A stretch of DNA of 14,583 nt from Benthortus sp964440495 (GCA_964440495.1 CAYTSD010000031.1:1-14583); one strand, 5' to 3'; counted from the first letter of the stretch, positions 6,796 through 14,240 are shown. The notes: generated by a model not told the origin, from the sequence alone. A program made the numbers and translations.

Positions 6796-7407
6796 GTGGC
6801 TAAGCCACGGCTTAGATTCTTCTGGGCAGCGGTCGAAGAGATACTGGACTACGCTAGGGAGTCTCTTCACAAGCTCTCCGAGGAAGAGGTTGAGGCATTC
6901 GTGGAGAGGCTCCTAAACGCTAGAGACAGCAAGAAAATCCTGATAGCGGGAGCTGGAAGGACAGGGCTGATGGGGAAAGCCTTCGCGATGAGGCTGATGC
7001 ACCTCGGGTTCAACTCCTACGTCGTCGGCGAGACGATAACGCCTGCGCTGACCAGCCGAGACATCCTGATAGCTCTCTCAGGCTCAGGAAGCACTACAAT
7101 CGTCGTGGAGGCCGCTAAGGCAGCTAAGAAGGTTGGAGCCTACGTAATCGGGATAACCTCCTATAGAGACTCACCCCTCGCCGAGACATCAGACCTAGTC
7201 GTCAGAATCCCAGGGAGAACGAAGATCTCCGAGAAGACCGACTACTTCTCTAGGCAGATTCTAGGACTGCATGAGCCTCTGCTCCCACTTGGAACACAGT
7301 TTGAGACGAACTGTATGGTGTTCTTAGATGCCGTGATCGTTGAGCTTATGAAGAGGCTTGGGGTCTCCGAGGAGGAGCTTCTAAGCAGACACGCGAACAT
7401 AGAGTAG
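6796..7407 (+). CDS. hxlB: 6-phospho-3-hexuloisomerase (SIS domain)
   Basis: Interconverts D-arabino-hex-3-ulose 6-phosphate and fructose 6-phosphate. In archaea lacking the oxidative pentose pathway it works with 3-hexulose-6-phosphate synthase in reverse, to make ribulose 5-phosphate. From GTG at 6796 the protein is 203 residues; TTG at 6778 would add six. The SIS sugar-isomerase fold shows ILIAGAGRTG (48-57), FAMRLMHLGFNSYVVGET (63-80), which is almost identical to characterised archaeal PHI proteins, the phosphate-binding LSGSGST (94-100), the IPGRTK segment, LGTQFE (165-170) with the presumed catalytic glutamate E170, and the C-terminal SRHANIE, where the RH pair is characteristic. The synthase partner (hxlA) is not in the window. 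The stop is only 2 bp from the convergent ilvC stop, leaving no room for a separate terminator. Confidence 0.9.
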   Translation: MAKPRLRFFWAAVEEILDYARESLHKLSEEEVEAFVERLLNARDSKKILIAGAGRTGLMGKAFAMRLMHLGFNSYVVGETITPALTSRDILIALSGSGSTTIVVEAAKAAKKVGAYVIGITSYRDSPLAETSDLVVRIPGRTKISEKTDYFSRQILGLHEPLLPLGTQFETNCMVFLDAVIVELMKRLGVSEEELLSRHANIE

Positions 7408-7409
7408 AG

Positions 7410-8390
7410 TTAAAGCTTCATCATGCTTCTGATACGTTTCCCAACCTCCTCGATTGGGTGGCGGCCTATCTCCCTCATCTTGGACTCTAGTATCTTGTAG
7501 GAGTCCGGGTTTCCAGTCCACCTCTTCGTGAAGGAGCCATCTATAATCGCCTTCAGAGCCCTACGCATATTCTCCTTTACGTGCTCGTCAACTATCTCTG
7601 GCCCCACCGTCAGTCCTCCGAACTTAGCTGTATCCGACACCGCTTGAAGCATCCCCGTCAACCCACCCTTGTAGATTAGGTCTACTATCAGTTTGAGCTC
7701 GTTGCATACCTCGAAGTATGCTACCTCGGGCTGATACCCGTTCTCCACAAGCACCTCGAAGCCCTTCTTTATCAGCTCCATTACCCCTCCAACCAAGACC
7801 GCTTGTTCTCCAAGTAGGTCGGTCTCGGTCTCCTCCTTGAAGCTGCTCTCAATTATCCCAGCCCTCCCAGCCCCTATCGCCTTAGCTATTGCTAGAGCTG
7901 TCTGGAGAGCCTTCCCCGAGTAGTCTCTCCCAACGCCTACGAGGGCCGGAACACCCCTACCTTGGAGATACATCTCACGGACTATCGGGCCAGGTCCCTT
8001 AGGGGCTATCAGGATTACGTCAACCTTTTCGCCTGGATCTATTAGCCTGTAGTGGAAGTTGTAGCCGTGTGCGAAGGCTAGGGTCTTGCCCTCTCCAAGC
8101 CTATCCTTGATGCTCTCCTCATAGACCCTCGGTTGCACGGTGTCTGGGATGAGGAGATAGATTATGTCACCCTTCTCAGCCGCCTCCTCTATTCTCAGAG
8201 GCTTAAACCCGTCTTCTTCAGCCCTCTTCCAAGAGCTTCCCCCGGGTCTCACACCCACGACAACGTTGACGCCTGATTCACGCATGTTGAGGCTCTGCGC
8301 TCTACCCTGACTCCCATAACCGATTACAGCGACAGTCCTCCCCTCTAGAACACCTAAATCGATATCCTCGTCATAGTATATTTTCGCCAA
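7410..8390 (-). CDS. ilvC: Ketol-acid reductoisomerase, class I
   Basis: Second common step of valine and isoleucine synthesis: alkyl migration and NAD(P)H reduction of acetolactate or acetohydroxybutyrate, Mg-dependent. The 326 residues show the Rossmann motif GYGSQG (24-29) and the cofactor loop VGVRPGGSSWKRA (46-57), whose R48 and S52/S53 suggest NADPH. They also show the HGYNF loop (H109), the metal ligands D191 and E195 in ETDLLGEQ, E227 and E231 in FEVCNELKLIVDLIY, and S252 in SDTAKFG. The length is that of the short class I enzyme and all catalytic residues are there. The start is TTG at 8390, supported by GGTGA 7-8 bases upstream, which overlaps the stop of the small-subunit gene. It is the last gene of leuA-ilvB-ilvN-ilvC. 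Confidence 0.95.
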   Translation of the reverse strand: MAKIYYDEDIDLGVLEGRTVAVIGYGSQGRAQSLNMRESGVNVVVGVRPGGSSWKRAEEDGFKPLRIEEAAEKGDIIYLLIPDTVQPRVYEESIKDRLGEGKTLAFAHGYNFHYRLIDPGEKVDVILIAPKGPGPIVREMYLQGRGVPALVGVGRDYSGKALQTALAIAKAIGAGRAGIIESSFKEETETDLLGEQAVLVGGVMELIKKGFEVLVENGYQPEVAYFEVCNELKLIVDLIYKGGLTGMLQAVSDTAKFGGLTVGPEIVDEHVKENMRRALKAIIDGSFTKRWTGNPDSYKILESKMREIGRHPIEEVGKRIRSMMKL

Positions 8391-8397
8391 ACTTGTT

Positions 8398-8706
8398 TCA
8401 CCCTTCAGCTAGTCTCTGAATACACTCCATCTCGTTAAAAACAGTTTCCTTCTCCATTGGCTTGTATCCAACCTTAATCACCTCAACATATCCGCTGTAG
8501 ACCTTCACAAGCCTCATGACGGCCTTCTCATCGCATCCAACCTCAACTGCGAAGACTGCGGCATCAGCTACAGGTCCAAAGTATAATTGGTTTATACAGT
8601 ATCTTCCACAGGAGCGTCTTAGAAACCCTATGAGTTTCTCAACTACGTTGGGCTGATTCTCTACGAAAGCCCATACAAAGTATCTTTTACCACATGAGTC
8701 ATTCAT
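8398..8706 (-). CDS. ilvN: Divergent single-ACT-domain acetolactate synthase small subunit
   Basis: Placed between ilvB and ilvC and 102 residues long, this is the expected regulatory subunit that activates the catalytic subunit and confers feedback control. The single ACT domain runs about 7-80: YFVWAFVENQPNVVEKLIGF and YVEVIKVGYKP carry the family pattern (first strand, VEN, helix, closing VIKV). It lacks the second, C-terminal domain of the ~160-residue IlvH type. Sequence agreement is weak. The glycine after VENxP is N20, the asparagine of the usual GxNI segment appears as C37, and two residues are inserted in that loop. It contains five cysteines (5, 33, 37, 58, 95). It overlaps ilvB by 4 bases (ATGA), so the stoichiometric partner role is likely. 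Function is assigned mostly from context; an orphan ACT sensor is the alternative. Confidence 0.72.
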   Translation of the reverse strand: MNDSCGKRYFVWAFVENQPNVVEKLIGFLRRSCGRYCINQLYFGPVADAAVFAVEVGCDEKAVMRLVKVYSGYVEVIKVGYKPMEKETVFNEMECIQRLAEG

Positions 8707-10406
8707 TCTCCCGACCTCCCCTTAATTATCACATCGCTTAGGCTTCTACCAGGTGGGACGAATGGGTAGACATCCTCCTCAGGGGATATTGGAACATCTA
8801 TCACTATCGGTATATTGTTTCTCATCGCTCTGACGACAGCTCTCCTAAGCTCTTCGGGTGACTCGGCTCTCACACCCTCAACATCATAGGATTCAGCCAG
8901 TTTAACGAAGTCTGGGACGGGTGGAAGCTGGACACCCATATATCTCCTATCATAGAAGAGCCTCTGCCACTGAGCAACCATCCCAAGCATCCTGTTATCA
9001 AATATCACAACTATCACTGGAATATTCTCACTTGAGACTACTGCGAGATTGTTTTCATTCATCATGAAGCTTCCATCGCCAGCTATATCGATTACGGGTG
9101 CATCAGGCTTAGCCACCTTGGCTCCTATTGCTGCTGGAAATCCGAAGCCCATCGTCCCCAATCCGCCTGAGGAGATGAATGTGTAGGGTTCTATTGTGCG
9201 CCAGAAGACTTCAGCCCACATCTGGTTCTGCCCAACCTCTGTTGAGACTATGGTGTTTGAGGGAGTTGCCTCCCTAAGAGACTTGAAGTATTGGCTTACA
9301 GGCGATCTCCCTATCGAGCTCTCCTCACCCACAAGCTCATCCCATTTCTCCCTAATCTCTTCAACCCTCTTCATCCACGCTGTCTTCTCACCGCTCTTCG
9401 CAATCTTCTCAAGAAAGTGGACAATCCCCTTGAGAGCCTGGTCAGCTGAGCCGACTACCGCTAGATCAACGTCCTTGTTCTTCCCTACCTCTGAAGCATC
9501 TATATCGATGTGGATTATCCTCGCGCTCTCTCCGAACTCCTCCATCTTGGACGTTGTTCTATCAGAGAATCTTGCACCCACAACTATCAGTAAGTCTGCC
9601 TTCTGGATAACCTCATGGGCGGCTGGGTTTCCATGCATTCCAACGCATTGAAGTGAGAGTGGATGCGTCTCCGGGAAGGATCCCTTCCCCATGAATGTTG
9701 TTGCAACCGGTGCTGGGAGAAGCTCTGCAAGCCTCATCAGCATCTCTGTCGCCTTCGCCCACTTAACTCCGCCGCCTGCAATTATGACAGGTTTCTCGGC
9801 CTCGGCTATCATCTCAGCGGCTTTTTTGAGAATCTCGGGGTCAGGTGGTGGAACAGGCTTGACCCCTCTCGGCATATACTCCTCGCTTAGGTCTATTTCC
9901 TCCGCCTCCACCTGTGCATCCTTTGGGAGGTCTAGGAGGACTGGGCCAGGTCTACCAGTTATCGATATTCTGTACGCTGCTTTCAGGAGCTTGGGTATCT
10001 CGCTCGGCCTCCTAGCCTGTACGGCCCACTTTGTTATTGGTGTGCAGAGTCCAACCATGTCTGTCTCTTGGAAGGCCATAGTCCCCATGAGATAGGTTGG
10101 AACCTGGCCTGTTAATGCGACTACTGGGGAGGAGTCCATATAGGCTGTCGCTATTCCCGTTATGAGGTTTGTTGAACCTGGCCCTGAGGTCGCTATACAT
10201 ATTCCTGGCCTGCCGCTTACCCTAGCGTATCCATCGGCCATGTGTGCCGCATGTTGCTCATGTCTCACTAGGATGTGTCTTATCCCTGAGTCGTATAGCT
10301 CGTCGTATACAGGCATTATCGCTCCTCCGGGGTATCCGAACATTACCTCGACCTTAAGCTGCTTGAGGGTCTCAACCAATGCTTTCGCTCCAATCATCTC
10401 AACCAT
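8703..10406 (-). CDS. ilvB: Acetolactate (acetohydroxyacid) synthase catalytic subunit
   Basis: Thiamine-diphosphate enzyme (567 residues) joining pyruvate to a second pyruvate or to 2-oxobutyrate, the entry to valine, leucine and isoleucine. The N-terminal PYR domain shows GYPGGAIMPVYD (24-35), RHEQHAAHMADGYAR (48-62) with the catalytic glutamate E50, SGPGSTN (74-80) and AFQETD (111-116). The central domain has MGKGSFPE (239-246) and GARFSDR (277-283). The PP domain has the ThDP/Mg motif GDGSFMMNENN (443-453) and MVAQWQRLFY (476-485), where the tryptophan is typical of true AHAS rather than other ThDP enzymes. FAD-binding residues cannot be judged by eye. ATG at 10406 shares one base with the leuA stop (TAATG) and has a near-perfect SD just upstream. 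Confidence 0.94.
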   Translation of the reverse strand: MVEMIGAKALVETLKQLKVEVMFGYPGGAIMPVYDELYDSGIRHILVRHEQHAAHMADGYARVSGRPGICIATSGPGSTNLITGIATAYMDSSPVVALTGQVPTYLMGTMAFQETDMVGLCTPITKWAVQARRPSEIPKLLKAAYRISITGRPGPVLLDLPKDAQVEAEEIDLSEEYMPRGVKPVPPPDPEILKKAAEMIAEAEKPVIIAGGGVKWAKATEMLMRLAELLPAPVATTFMGKGSFPETHPLSLQCVGMHGNPAAHEVIQKADLLIVVGARFSDRTTSKMEEFGESARIIHIDIDASEVGKNKDVDLAVVGSADQALKGIVHFLEKIAKSGEKTAWMKRVEEIREKWDELVGEESSIGRSPVSQYFKSLREATPSNTIVSTEVGQNQMWAEVFWRTIEPYTFISSGGLGTMGFGFPAAIGAKVAKPDAPVIDIAGDGSFMMNENNLAVVSSENIPVIVVIFDNRMLGMVAQWQRLFYDRRYMGVQLPPVPDFVKLAESYDVEGVRAESPEELRRAVVRAMRNNIPIVIDVPISPEEDVYPFVPPGRSLSDVIIKGRSGE

Positions 10407-11944
10407 TAGGATTTCACCTCCTCAACCTTCTTGAATGCTAGAAGCTGTTCAGAGGCATTCACTATTGCGTGGGCTAGGGCGGCTGCAGGCTCGGAGTGAA
10501 CCCCTCTACCCATGGTCTCCTCACCGTCTCCAGCTAAGATAACCTCGGCTTCAGAGCATCCCCCAACAGCGCTGTAGGCAGGCCAAATCTTGTAATCCAG
10601 TATTCGGTAGTCTCCCAGCTCTTTAACAAGATTTATGCCAGCGTCTAGAACAGCGTTAACGGAGCTTGAGCCCGAGCCGCCGTGGAGCTCTACGACCCCG
10701 TCTCTCTTCACTAGAAGTATTGCTGTCTGATTTTCATGGTTTCCAGCAAGCTTTACTTCGAGGAGGTTCAGCCGCCTAGCCTTAAAGGCTTCTCCAGCAA
10801 CCTTTCTAACAATCTCGAGAAAGAGTGATTCTGTCACCTTCCCACCTGTATCTCCGATAGCCTTAATCTCTGTGAGAACGAGTTTGAGACTCTTATCATC
10901 AAGGTTTAAACCAAATTGTTCCGCAAGTGCTTTAACAGAATGTATTCCAGAATGTTTCCCCAAGACTATCCTCCTCTTCCTTCCAACAAGTTCAGGTGTT
11001 ATAGGCTCATAGGTTTCAGGTGAGCCTAGTATTCCATGGACATGTATCCCTGACTCATGGGCGAAGGCGTTGTCCCCAACTACCGCCTTATTCTTCGGAA
11101 CTATTATTCCGGTAAGCTTCTCGACAAGCCTTGAAACTCTGTAGAGCTTCTCAAGTTTTATGCCTGTTGATATTCCATAGAGTTTGTGGAGGGCTACGAC
11201 GACTTCCTCGAGGCTTGTGTTGCCTGCCCTCTCTCCAAGCCCGTTAACAGTTACGTGAATTATCTCAGCGCCGGCCTCAACTCCAGCGAGAGAGTTCGCC
11301 ACAGCCAATCCCATGTCATCATGGCAGTGAACAGCTATAGGTATCTTCAAAGCCTTTCTCACAGTTCCAACGAGGTAGTGCATCGCGGCAGGTATGGCTG
11401 AGCCGGTTGTGTCGGGAATATCTATGCTATCTGCTCCTGCATCCTCTACCGCTTTGAACACCTGGACAAGGAACCCTGGCTCGGTTCTAGTTGCATCCTC
11501 GGCGGAGAAATGCACCGTTACCCCATGGCTCTTAGCGTATTCGACCATTGAGACCGCGAAGCCTACAGCCTGTTCACGGGTCATGTGAAGCTTATGTTTT
11601 AGATGGATGTCGGAGGTCGCTATGAAGAGATGTATCCAATCCACGTCAGCCTTCAGGGCGGCATCTATATCCCTTACACTCGTCCTCGCGAGCGCGCATA
11701 TCTTCGCATTCAATCCAAGGCCAGCTATAGTCTTAACAGACTTCAATTCTCCTTCAGAGACGACTGGGAACCCTGCCTCGATTATGTCGACGCCCAACTC
11801 GTCTAAAGCCTCAGCAACACGTACCTTGGCCTCAGTCGTCAACGCTACTCCAGGTGTCTGCTCACCGTCCCTCAGAGTCGTATCAAATATCTTTACACTG
11901 TTTGGAAGAATATATTCCTGTGATAAAAGCTGTTTCCACGCCAT
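10406..11944 (-). CDS. leuA: 2-isopropylmalate synthase
   Basis: Condenses acetyl-CoA with 2-oxoisovalerate, the committed step to leucine. The 512 residues have the TIM barrel with DTTLRDGEQTPG (21-32, R25 and D26), EAGFPVVSEGE (56-66), the metal ligands in AVHCHDDMGLAVANSLAG (204-221, H206 and H208), NGLGERAGNTSLEE (234-247) and FAHESGIHVHG (294-304, H296). The LeuA allosteric domain lies at about 390-500, ending with HSEPAAALAHAIVNA. Its loop GGSGSSSVNAVLDA differs from the more usual GxGPVDA form. ATG at 11944 has GAGGTGG a few bases upstream. It heads the leuA-ilvB-ilvN-ilvC operon and is divergent from leuB. Citramalate or homocitrate synthase activity cannot be excluded by eye, but operon context and the presence of a separate CimA favour LeuA. 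Confidence 0.85.
   Translation of the reverse strand: MAWKQLLSQEYILPNSVKIFDTTLRDGEQTPGVALTTEAKVRVAEALDELGVDIIEAGFPVVSEGELKSVKTIAGLGLNAKICALARTSVRDIDAALKADVDWIHLFIATSDIHLKHKLHMTREQAVGFAVSMVEYAKSHGVTVHFSAEDATRTEPGFLVQVFKAVEDAGADSIDIPDTTGSAIPAAMHYLVGTVRKALKIPIAVHCHDDMGLAVANSLAGVEAGAEIIHVTVNGLGERAGNTSLEEVVVALHKLYGISTGIKLEKLYRVSRLVEKLTGIIVPKNKAVVGDNAFAHESGIHVHGILGSPETYEPITPELVGRKRRIVLGKHSGIHSVKALAEQFGLNLDDKSLKLVLTEIKAIGDTGGKVTESLFLEIVRKVAGEAFKARRLNLLEVKLAGNHENQTAILLVKRDGVVELHGGSGSSSVNAVLDAGINLVKELGDYRILDYKIWPAYSAVGGCSEAEVILAGDGEETMGRGVHSEPAAALAHAIVNASEQLLAFKKVEEVKS
10414..10421 (-). promoter_or_regulatory. Strong Shine-Dalgarno sequence of ilvB
   Basis: On the minus strand GGAGGTGA lies 7 bases before the ilvB ATG, inside the end of leuA. 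It matches the anti-SD of 16S rRNA over eight bases, indicating efficient reinitiation after the leuA stop. Confidence 0.65.
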
Positions 11945-12138
11945 AGTCCCACCTCTAGATAAGGAGAAGATGGCTTCTAGTGGAGCCCAAGCCTAGGAGA
12001 TATGGGAAGCAGCTTAGTGGGCTCCAAGCAATATTCCCACCACGCTTTTGTTAGGTTAGCATGCGGCAGACTCATATATAGCCTTTCCCATTAATCGAAG
12101 TAAACATTATCTCCTCCCCAGAATCCTTGGAGATCAAG
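11945..12138. promoter_or_regulatory. Divergent leuA/leuB control region with inverted repeat
   Basis: The gap between the two divergent leucine genes contains a perfect 9-bp inverted repeat, TGGAGCCCA (11981-11989) and TGGGCTCCA (12018-12026), with a 28-bp spacer. The arms lie in two 15-bp near-copies (11978-11992 and 12015-12029) that agree at 12 positions and differ only in the central three bases, AGC against GCT. Further along are the TATA box at 12072-12081 and a leftward micro-ORF at 12014-12043 encoding VVGILLGAH. The arrangement suggests an operator for a leucine-responsive regulator or an RNA element in the leuA leader. The sequence pattern is seen; the function is inferred. Confidence 0.45.
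12072..12081 (+). promoter_or_regulatory. TATA box of leuB, near-palindromic
   Basis: TCATATATAG centred near 12077 predicts a leuB start site near 12104 and a 35-nt leader carrying an SD. The ATATAT core reads equally on the minus strand, where it would place a leuA start site near 12050. It may therefore serve both genes, although no good minus-strand alternative was identified with certainty. Confidence 0.5.
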
Positions 12139-13158
12139 TTGACCAAGATTGCGTACATTCCAGGAGACGGTATCGGGCCGAAGGTTGTTGAGCTGGCGAA
12201 AAGGGTCGTCGAAGCAGCAGCAGATATAGCAGGCTTCAGGGTGGAGTGGGTTGAGGCTCCAGCCGGGGATAGGGTGAAGGAAGAGTTAGGGACACCGCTC
12301 CCCAAGGAATCTCTGAAAAAGATACTCGACGCGGACGCAGTGCTTAAGGGGCCTGTGGGAGAGACGGCTAGAGATGTTATAGTCTTTCTTAGGAGAAGAC
12401 TCGACCTCTACGCAAACCTTAGACCCTTCAAAACATATCCCAACGTCAAGACCAACTGGAAGAACATAGACTTCATAATTGTTAGAGAAAATACTGAAGA
12501 CCTCTACAAAGGTGTGGAGGATGTCGGGGAAGACCACGCCGTCTCACTCCTAGTAATCACTAGAAGGGGCTCTGAGAGAATTGCGAGAACAGGCTTCCAG
12601 ATAGCGTCCAGAAGGAGGCGGAAGATTACAATAGTTCATAAGGCGAATGTTCTCAGAAGCTATGGATTCTTCAGGGACATATGTATTGAGGTTTCCGAAG
12701 AGTTTCCCGAAGTAGATGTTGAGGAGATGTATGTAGATAACGCGGCCTATCAGATAATTGTGAACCCATGGAGGTTTGACGTAATCTTAACCCCTAACAT
12801 GTTTGGAGACATCCTAAGTGATGAAGCAGCAGCATTGATAGGTTCATTAGGTCTAACATGCTCGGCGAACATAGGGGAGAGATACGGGTTATTCGAGCCC
12901 GTGCATGGCTCTGCACCCGACATAGATCCTAGTCAAGCTAATCCTCTTGGAGAGATATTGACTGCGTCGATGATGCTTGAATGGCTCTCAGAGAGGAAAT
13001 CTAATAGAAGGATGAGGGAGGCCTCCAAGATCATTAGGGAATCTGTTGAGAATCTTCTAAGCTGGGGAAAGATCCTTACACCGGATTTGGGGGGAAGCTC
13101 TACGGCGGATGAGGTTGCTGAAGCTCTTATAAAGATTATGAGGAATAAACCTTTTTAG
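12139..13158 (+). CDS. leuB: 3-isopropylmalate dehydrogenase (archaeal type)
   Basis: Oxidises and decarboxylates 3-isopropylmalate in leucine synthesis, and in the citramalate route the methylmalate analogue for isoleucine. It belongs to the beta-decarboxylating dehydrogenases. Landmarks are IPGDGIGPKV near the N-terminus, LKGPVGE, the substrate arginines in LYANLRPFK, RENTEDLYKG, ITIVHKANV with the catalytic lysine, the metal aspartates in YVDNAAYQI and FGDILSDEAA, and FEPVHGSAPDI, whose acidic residue suggests NAD. RENTEDLYKG resembles isocitrate dehydrogenase but is also typical of archaeal LeuB, as is LKGPVGE. I chose the TTG at 12139 because GGAG (12129-12132) lies just before it and MTKIAYIPGDG is the normal family N-terminus. 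The in-frame TTG at 12127 (four more residues) has no SD. Isocitrate or homoisocitrate dehydrogenase is less likely given the divergent leuA. Confidence 0.85.
   Translation: MTKIAYIPGDGIGPKVVELAKRVVEAAADIAGFRVEWVEAPAGDRVKEELGTPLPKESLKKILDADAVLKGPVGETARDVIVFLRRRLDLYANLRPFKTYPNVKTNWKNIDFIIVRENTEDLYKGVEDVGEDHAVSLLVITRRGSERIARTGFQIASRRRRKITIVHKANVLRSYGFFRDICIEVSEEFPEVDVEEMYVDNAAYQIIVNPWRFDVILTPNMFGDILSDEAAALIGSLGLTCSANIGERYGLFEPVHGSAPDIDPSQANPLGEILTASMMLEWLSERKSNRRMREASKIIRESVENLLSWGKILTPDLGGSSTADEVAEALIKIMRNKPF
13151..13158 (+). promoter_or_regulatory. T-tract at leuB stop: TATA-like element or terminator
   Basis: CTTTTTAG, whose last three bases are the leuB stop, is centred 27 bp before the ATG at 13181. 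It could be a weak TATA box giving a leaderless transcript of the membrane protein gene. It could equally be an archaeal oligo-T terminator for leuB. I cannot decide between the two. Confidence 0.3.
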
Positions 13159-13180
13159 CACGTTAACCTCAGCACTAAGC

Positions 13181-13690
13181 ATGATGCTTAACACACTCAT
13201 TATGTCGGTTTCAGGCCTAATACTCATAATTCTTGGACTTCTCCTAGTGTTCGTGGGTAGGAAGCTTGTGAAGGTTCTAACATTCCTGACGGGAGGTTTG
13301 GCGGGAGCGCTTCTCGCCTATCACTACTCGCTTCCAGCGGTTGGAGTTCCATTAGCCTACGTGATAGGGGTTATTGGATTCATAATAGTTGGATTGATAG
13401 CCTACGCCCTACTATATGTCGCGGCTGGAATAGTGGCGGGGTTCTTGGTATATTTGTTCGCGAGACCATTCTTCGGCGGCATACTCATCCCGATAGTTCT
13501 GGCAATAGTGGCCTTCGCAGTTGTCATAATATTGTTTAACAAGATTCTCTCAATAGGCACAGCGATACTTGGAGCAATAGTGGTCTCCTACGGGATAAAC
13601 CAGCTTACCCCACTACATCCATACATAAGCTTGGCGATCGTGGTTCTGCTGGCCATACTAGGCTCCTACGTCCAGCTTAAACAGCGCTAA
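13181..13690 (+). CDS. Small polytopic membrane protein, DUF4203/TMEM198-like
   Basis: A 169-residue, very hydrophobic protein of unknown function. Six or seven membrane segments can be drawn, at about 6-25, 31-48, 56-74, 75-94, 98-118, 122-139 and 148-165, with only short basic loops (GRKLVK at 26-31) and a basic tail LKQR. The repeated glycine-rich helices (TGGLAGALLAYHY, VAAGIVAGFLVY, AILGAIVVSYG) recall the DUF4203 group of TM7SF3/TMEM198-like proteins, but this is a family impression, not a firm match. It has no catalytic motif, signal peptide or soluble domain. Starts at 13181 and 13184 (ATG ATG) are both possible; ATG at 13202 (MSVSGL) is a later choice. It follows leuB by 22 bp, and its last 14 bases overlap the convergent LOG-like gene. 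Confidence 0.65.
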   Translation: MMLNTLIMSVSGLILIILGLLLVFVGRKLVKVLTFLTGGLAGALLAYHYSLPAVGVPLAYVIGVIGFIIVGLIAYALLYVAAGIVAGFLVYLFARPFFGGILIPIVLAIVAFAVVIILFNKILSIGTAILGAIVVSYGINQLTPLHPYISLAIVVLLAILGSYVQLKQR

Positions 13691-14240
13691 CACGGGATTT
13701 CGCGAGCTCATAGGCTTTGTCAGCCGCCTCAACAGGGTCTTCCGTGAATATCACCTTAGCTATCTTTCTATGGTCTAAGTATCCGTCCTCGGAGAACTCC
13801 TGAAGCCTGTCAGAGGGATAGCCTGTCCCCTCAATCACTATCAGCGGGATGCGATAGATGTAGGCAAGGAATGCTTCGAGGATTGTTCCAGCTCCCCCGC
13901 CGAGAACCACGAAGGAATGGCTGCTCCTAACAAGCATTATGCTTCTCGCCTGGAAGGTTATCCCAGTCTTAATCTGGACTGTGTTGTAGGGGTTGTATCT
14001 CGGGTCTCCAGGCCTCCTCTCCTCATCCTCGAGAGGAAGTATTCCTATCGTCTCGCCGCCCCTCCTAGTAAACTCTCTACTCACCACACGCATCAACCCA
14101 CCGTCACCTCCGGTTATAAGCCGAACCTCATCGCTGTAGCTGGCAAGTCTCTCACCGAACCTAGACGCCTTCTCAACAGCAGCGGGATAAGGCTCCCTAT
14201 CACTTGACCCGGCTATACCGACAAGTAACATGGGATTCAT
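13677..14240 (-). CDS. LOG-like (SLOG fold) nucleotide-binding protein, TIGR00725-type
   Basis: A 187-residue Rossmann-like protein of the LOG/MoCo-carrier group, whose members include cytokinin-activating nucleoside-5'-monophosphate phosphoribohydrolases (once called lysine decarboxylases). Motifs are VGIAGSSD (7-14), TGGDGGLM (43-50) corresponding to the family's SGGGxxGLM, FQARSIMLVRSSHSFVVLGGG with R99, and GGGAGTILEAFLAY (114-127), the counterpart of PGGxGTxxE with the proline replaced by glycine and the catalytic-type glutamate E122 kept. It is nearer the TIGR00725 proteins of unknown role than true LOG enzymes, so no substrate is claimed. ATG at 14240 fits a leaderless start behind the TATA at 14261-14268; ATG at 14231 is the alternative. 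Its end overlaps the convergent membrane protein gene by 14 bases. Confidence 0.75.
   Translation of the reverse strand: MNPMLLVGIAGSSDREPYPAAVEKASRFGERLASYSDEVRLITGGDGGLMRVVSREFTRRGGETIGILPLEDEERRPGDPRYNPYNTVQIKTGITFQARSIMLVRSSHSFVVLGGGAGTILEAFLAYIYRIPLIVIEGTGYPSDRLQEFSEDGYLDHRKIAKVIFTEDPVEAADKAYELAKSRVSAV

Noticed and set aside
9196..9651. Rightward 151-codon open frame inside ilvB
   Set aside because: Antisense to well-conserved AHAS sequence, with low-complexity Ser/Thr-rich composition and no family likeness.
11607..11996. Rightward 129-codon open frame over the leuA start and control region
   Set aside because: Antisense to the conserved DTTLRDGEQ end of leuA. It has no SD and no recognisable protein features.
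12127..12138. Earlier TTG start for leuB
   Set aside because: Possible in frame, but it has a pyrimidine-rich upstream region without an SD. The GGAG that would serve as SD lies after it and just before the TTG at 12139.
12139..13158. Isocitrate dehydrogenase instead of LeuB
   Set aside because: RENTEDLYKG is shared with IDH, but the short length, LKGPVGE, the SAPDI cofactor region and the divergent leuA favour archaeal 3-isopropylmalate dehydrogenase.
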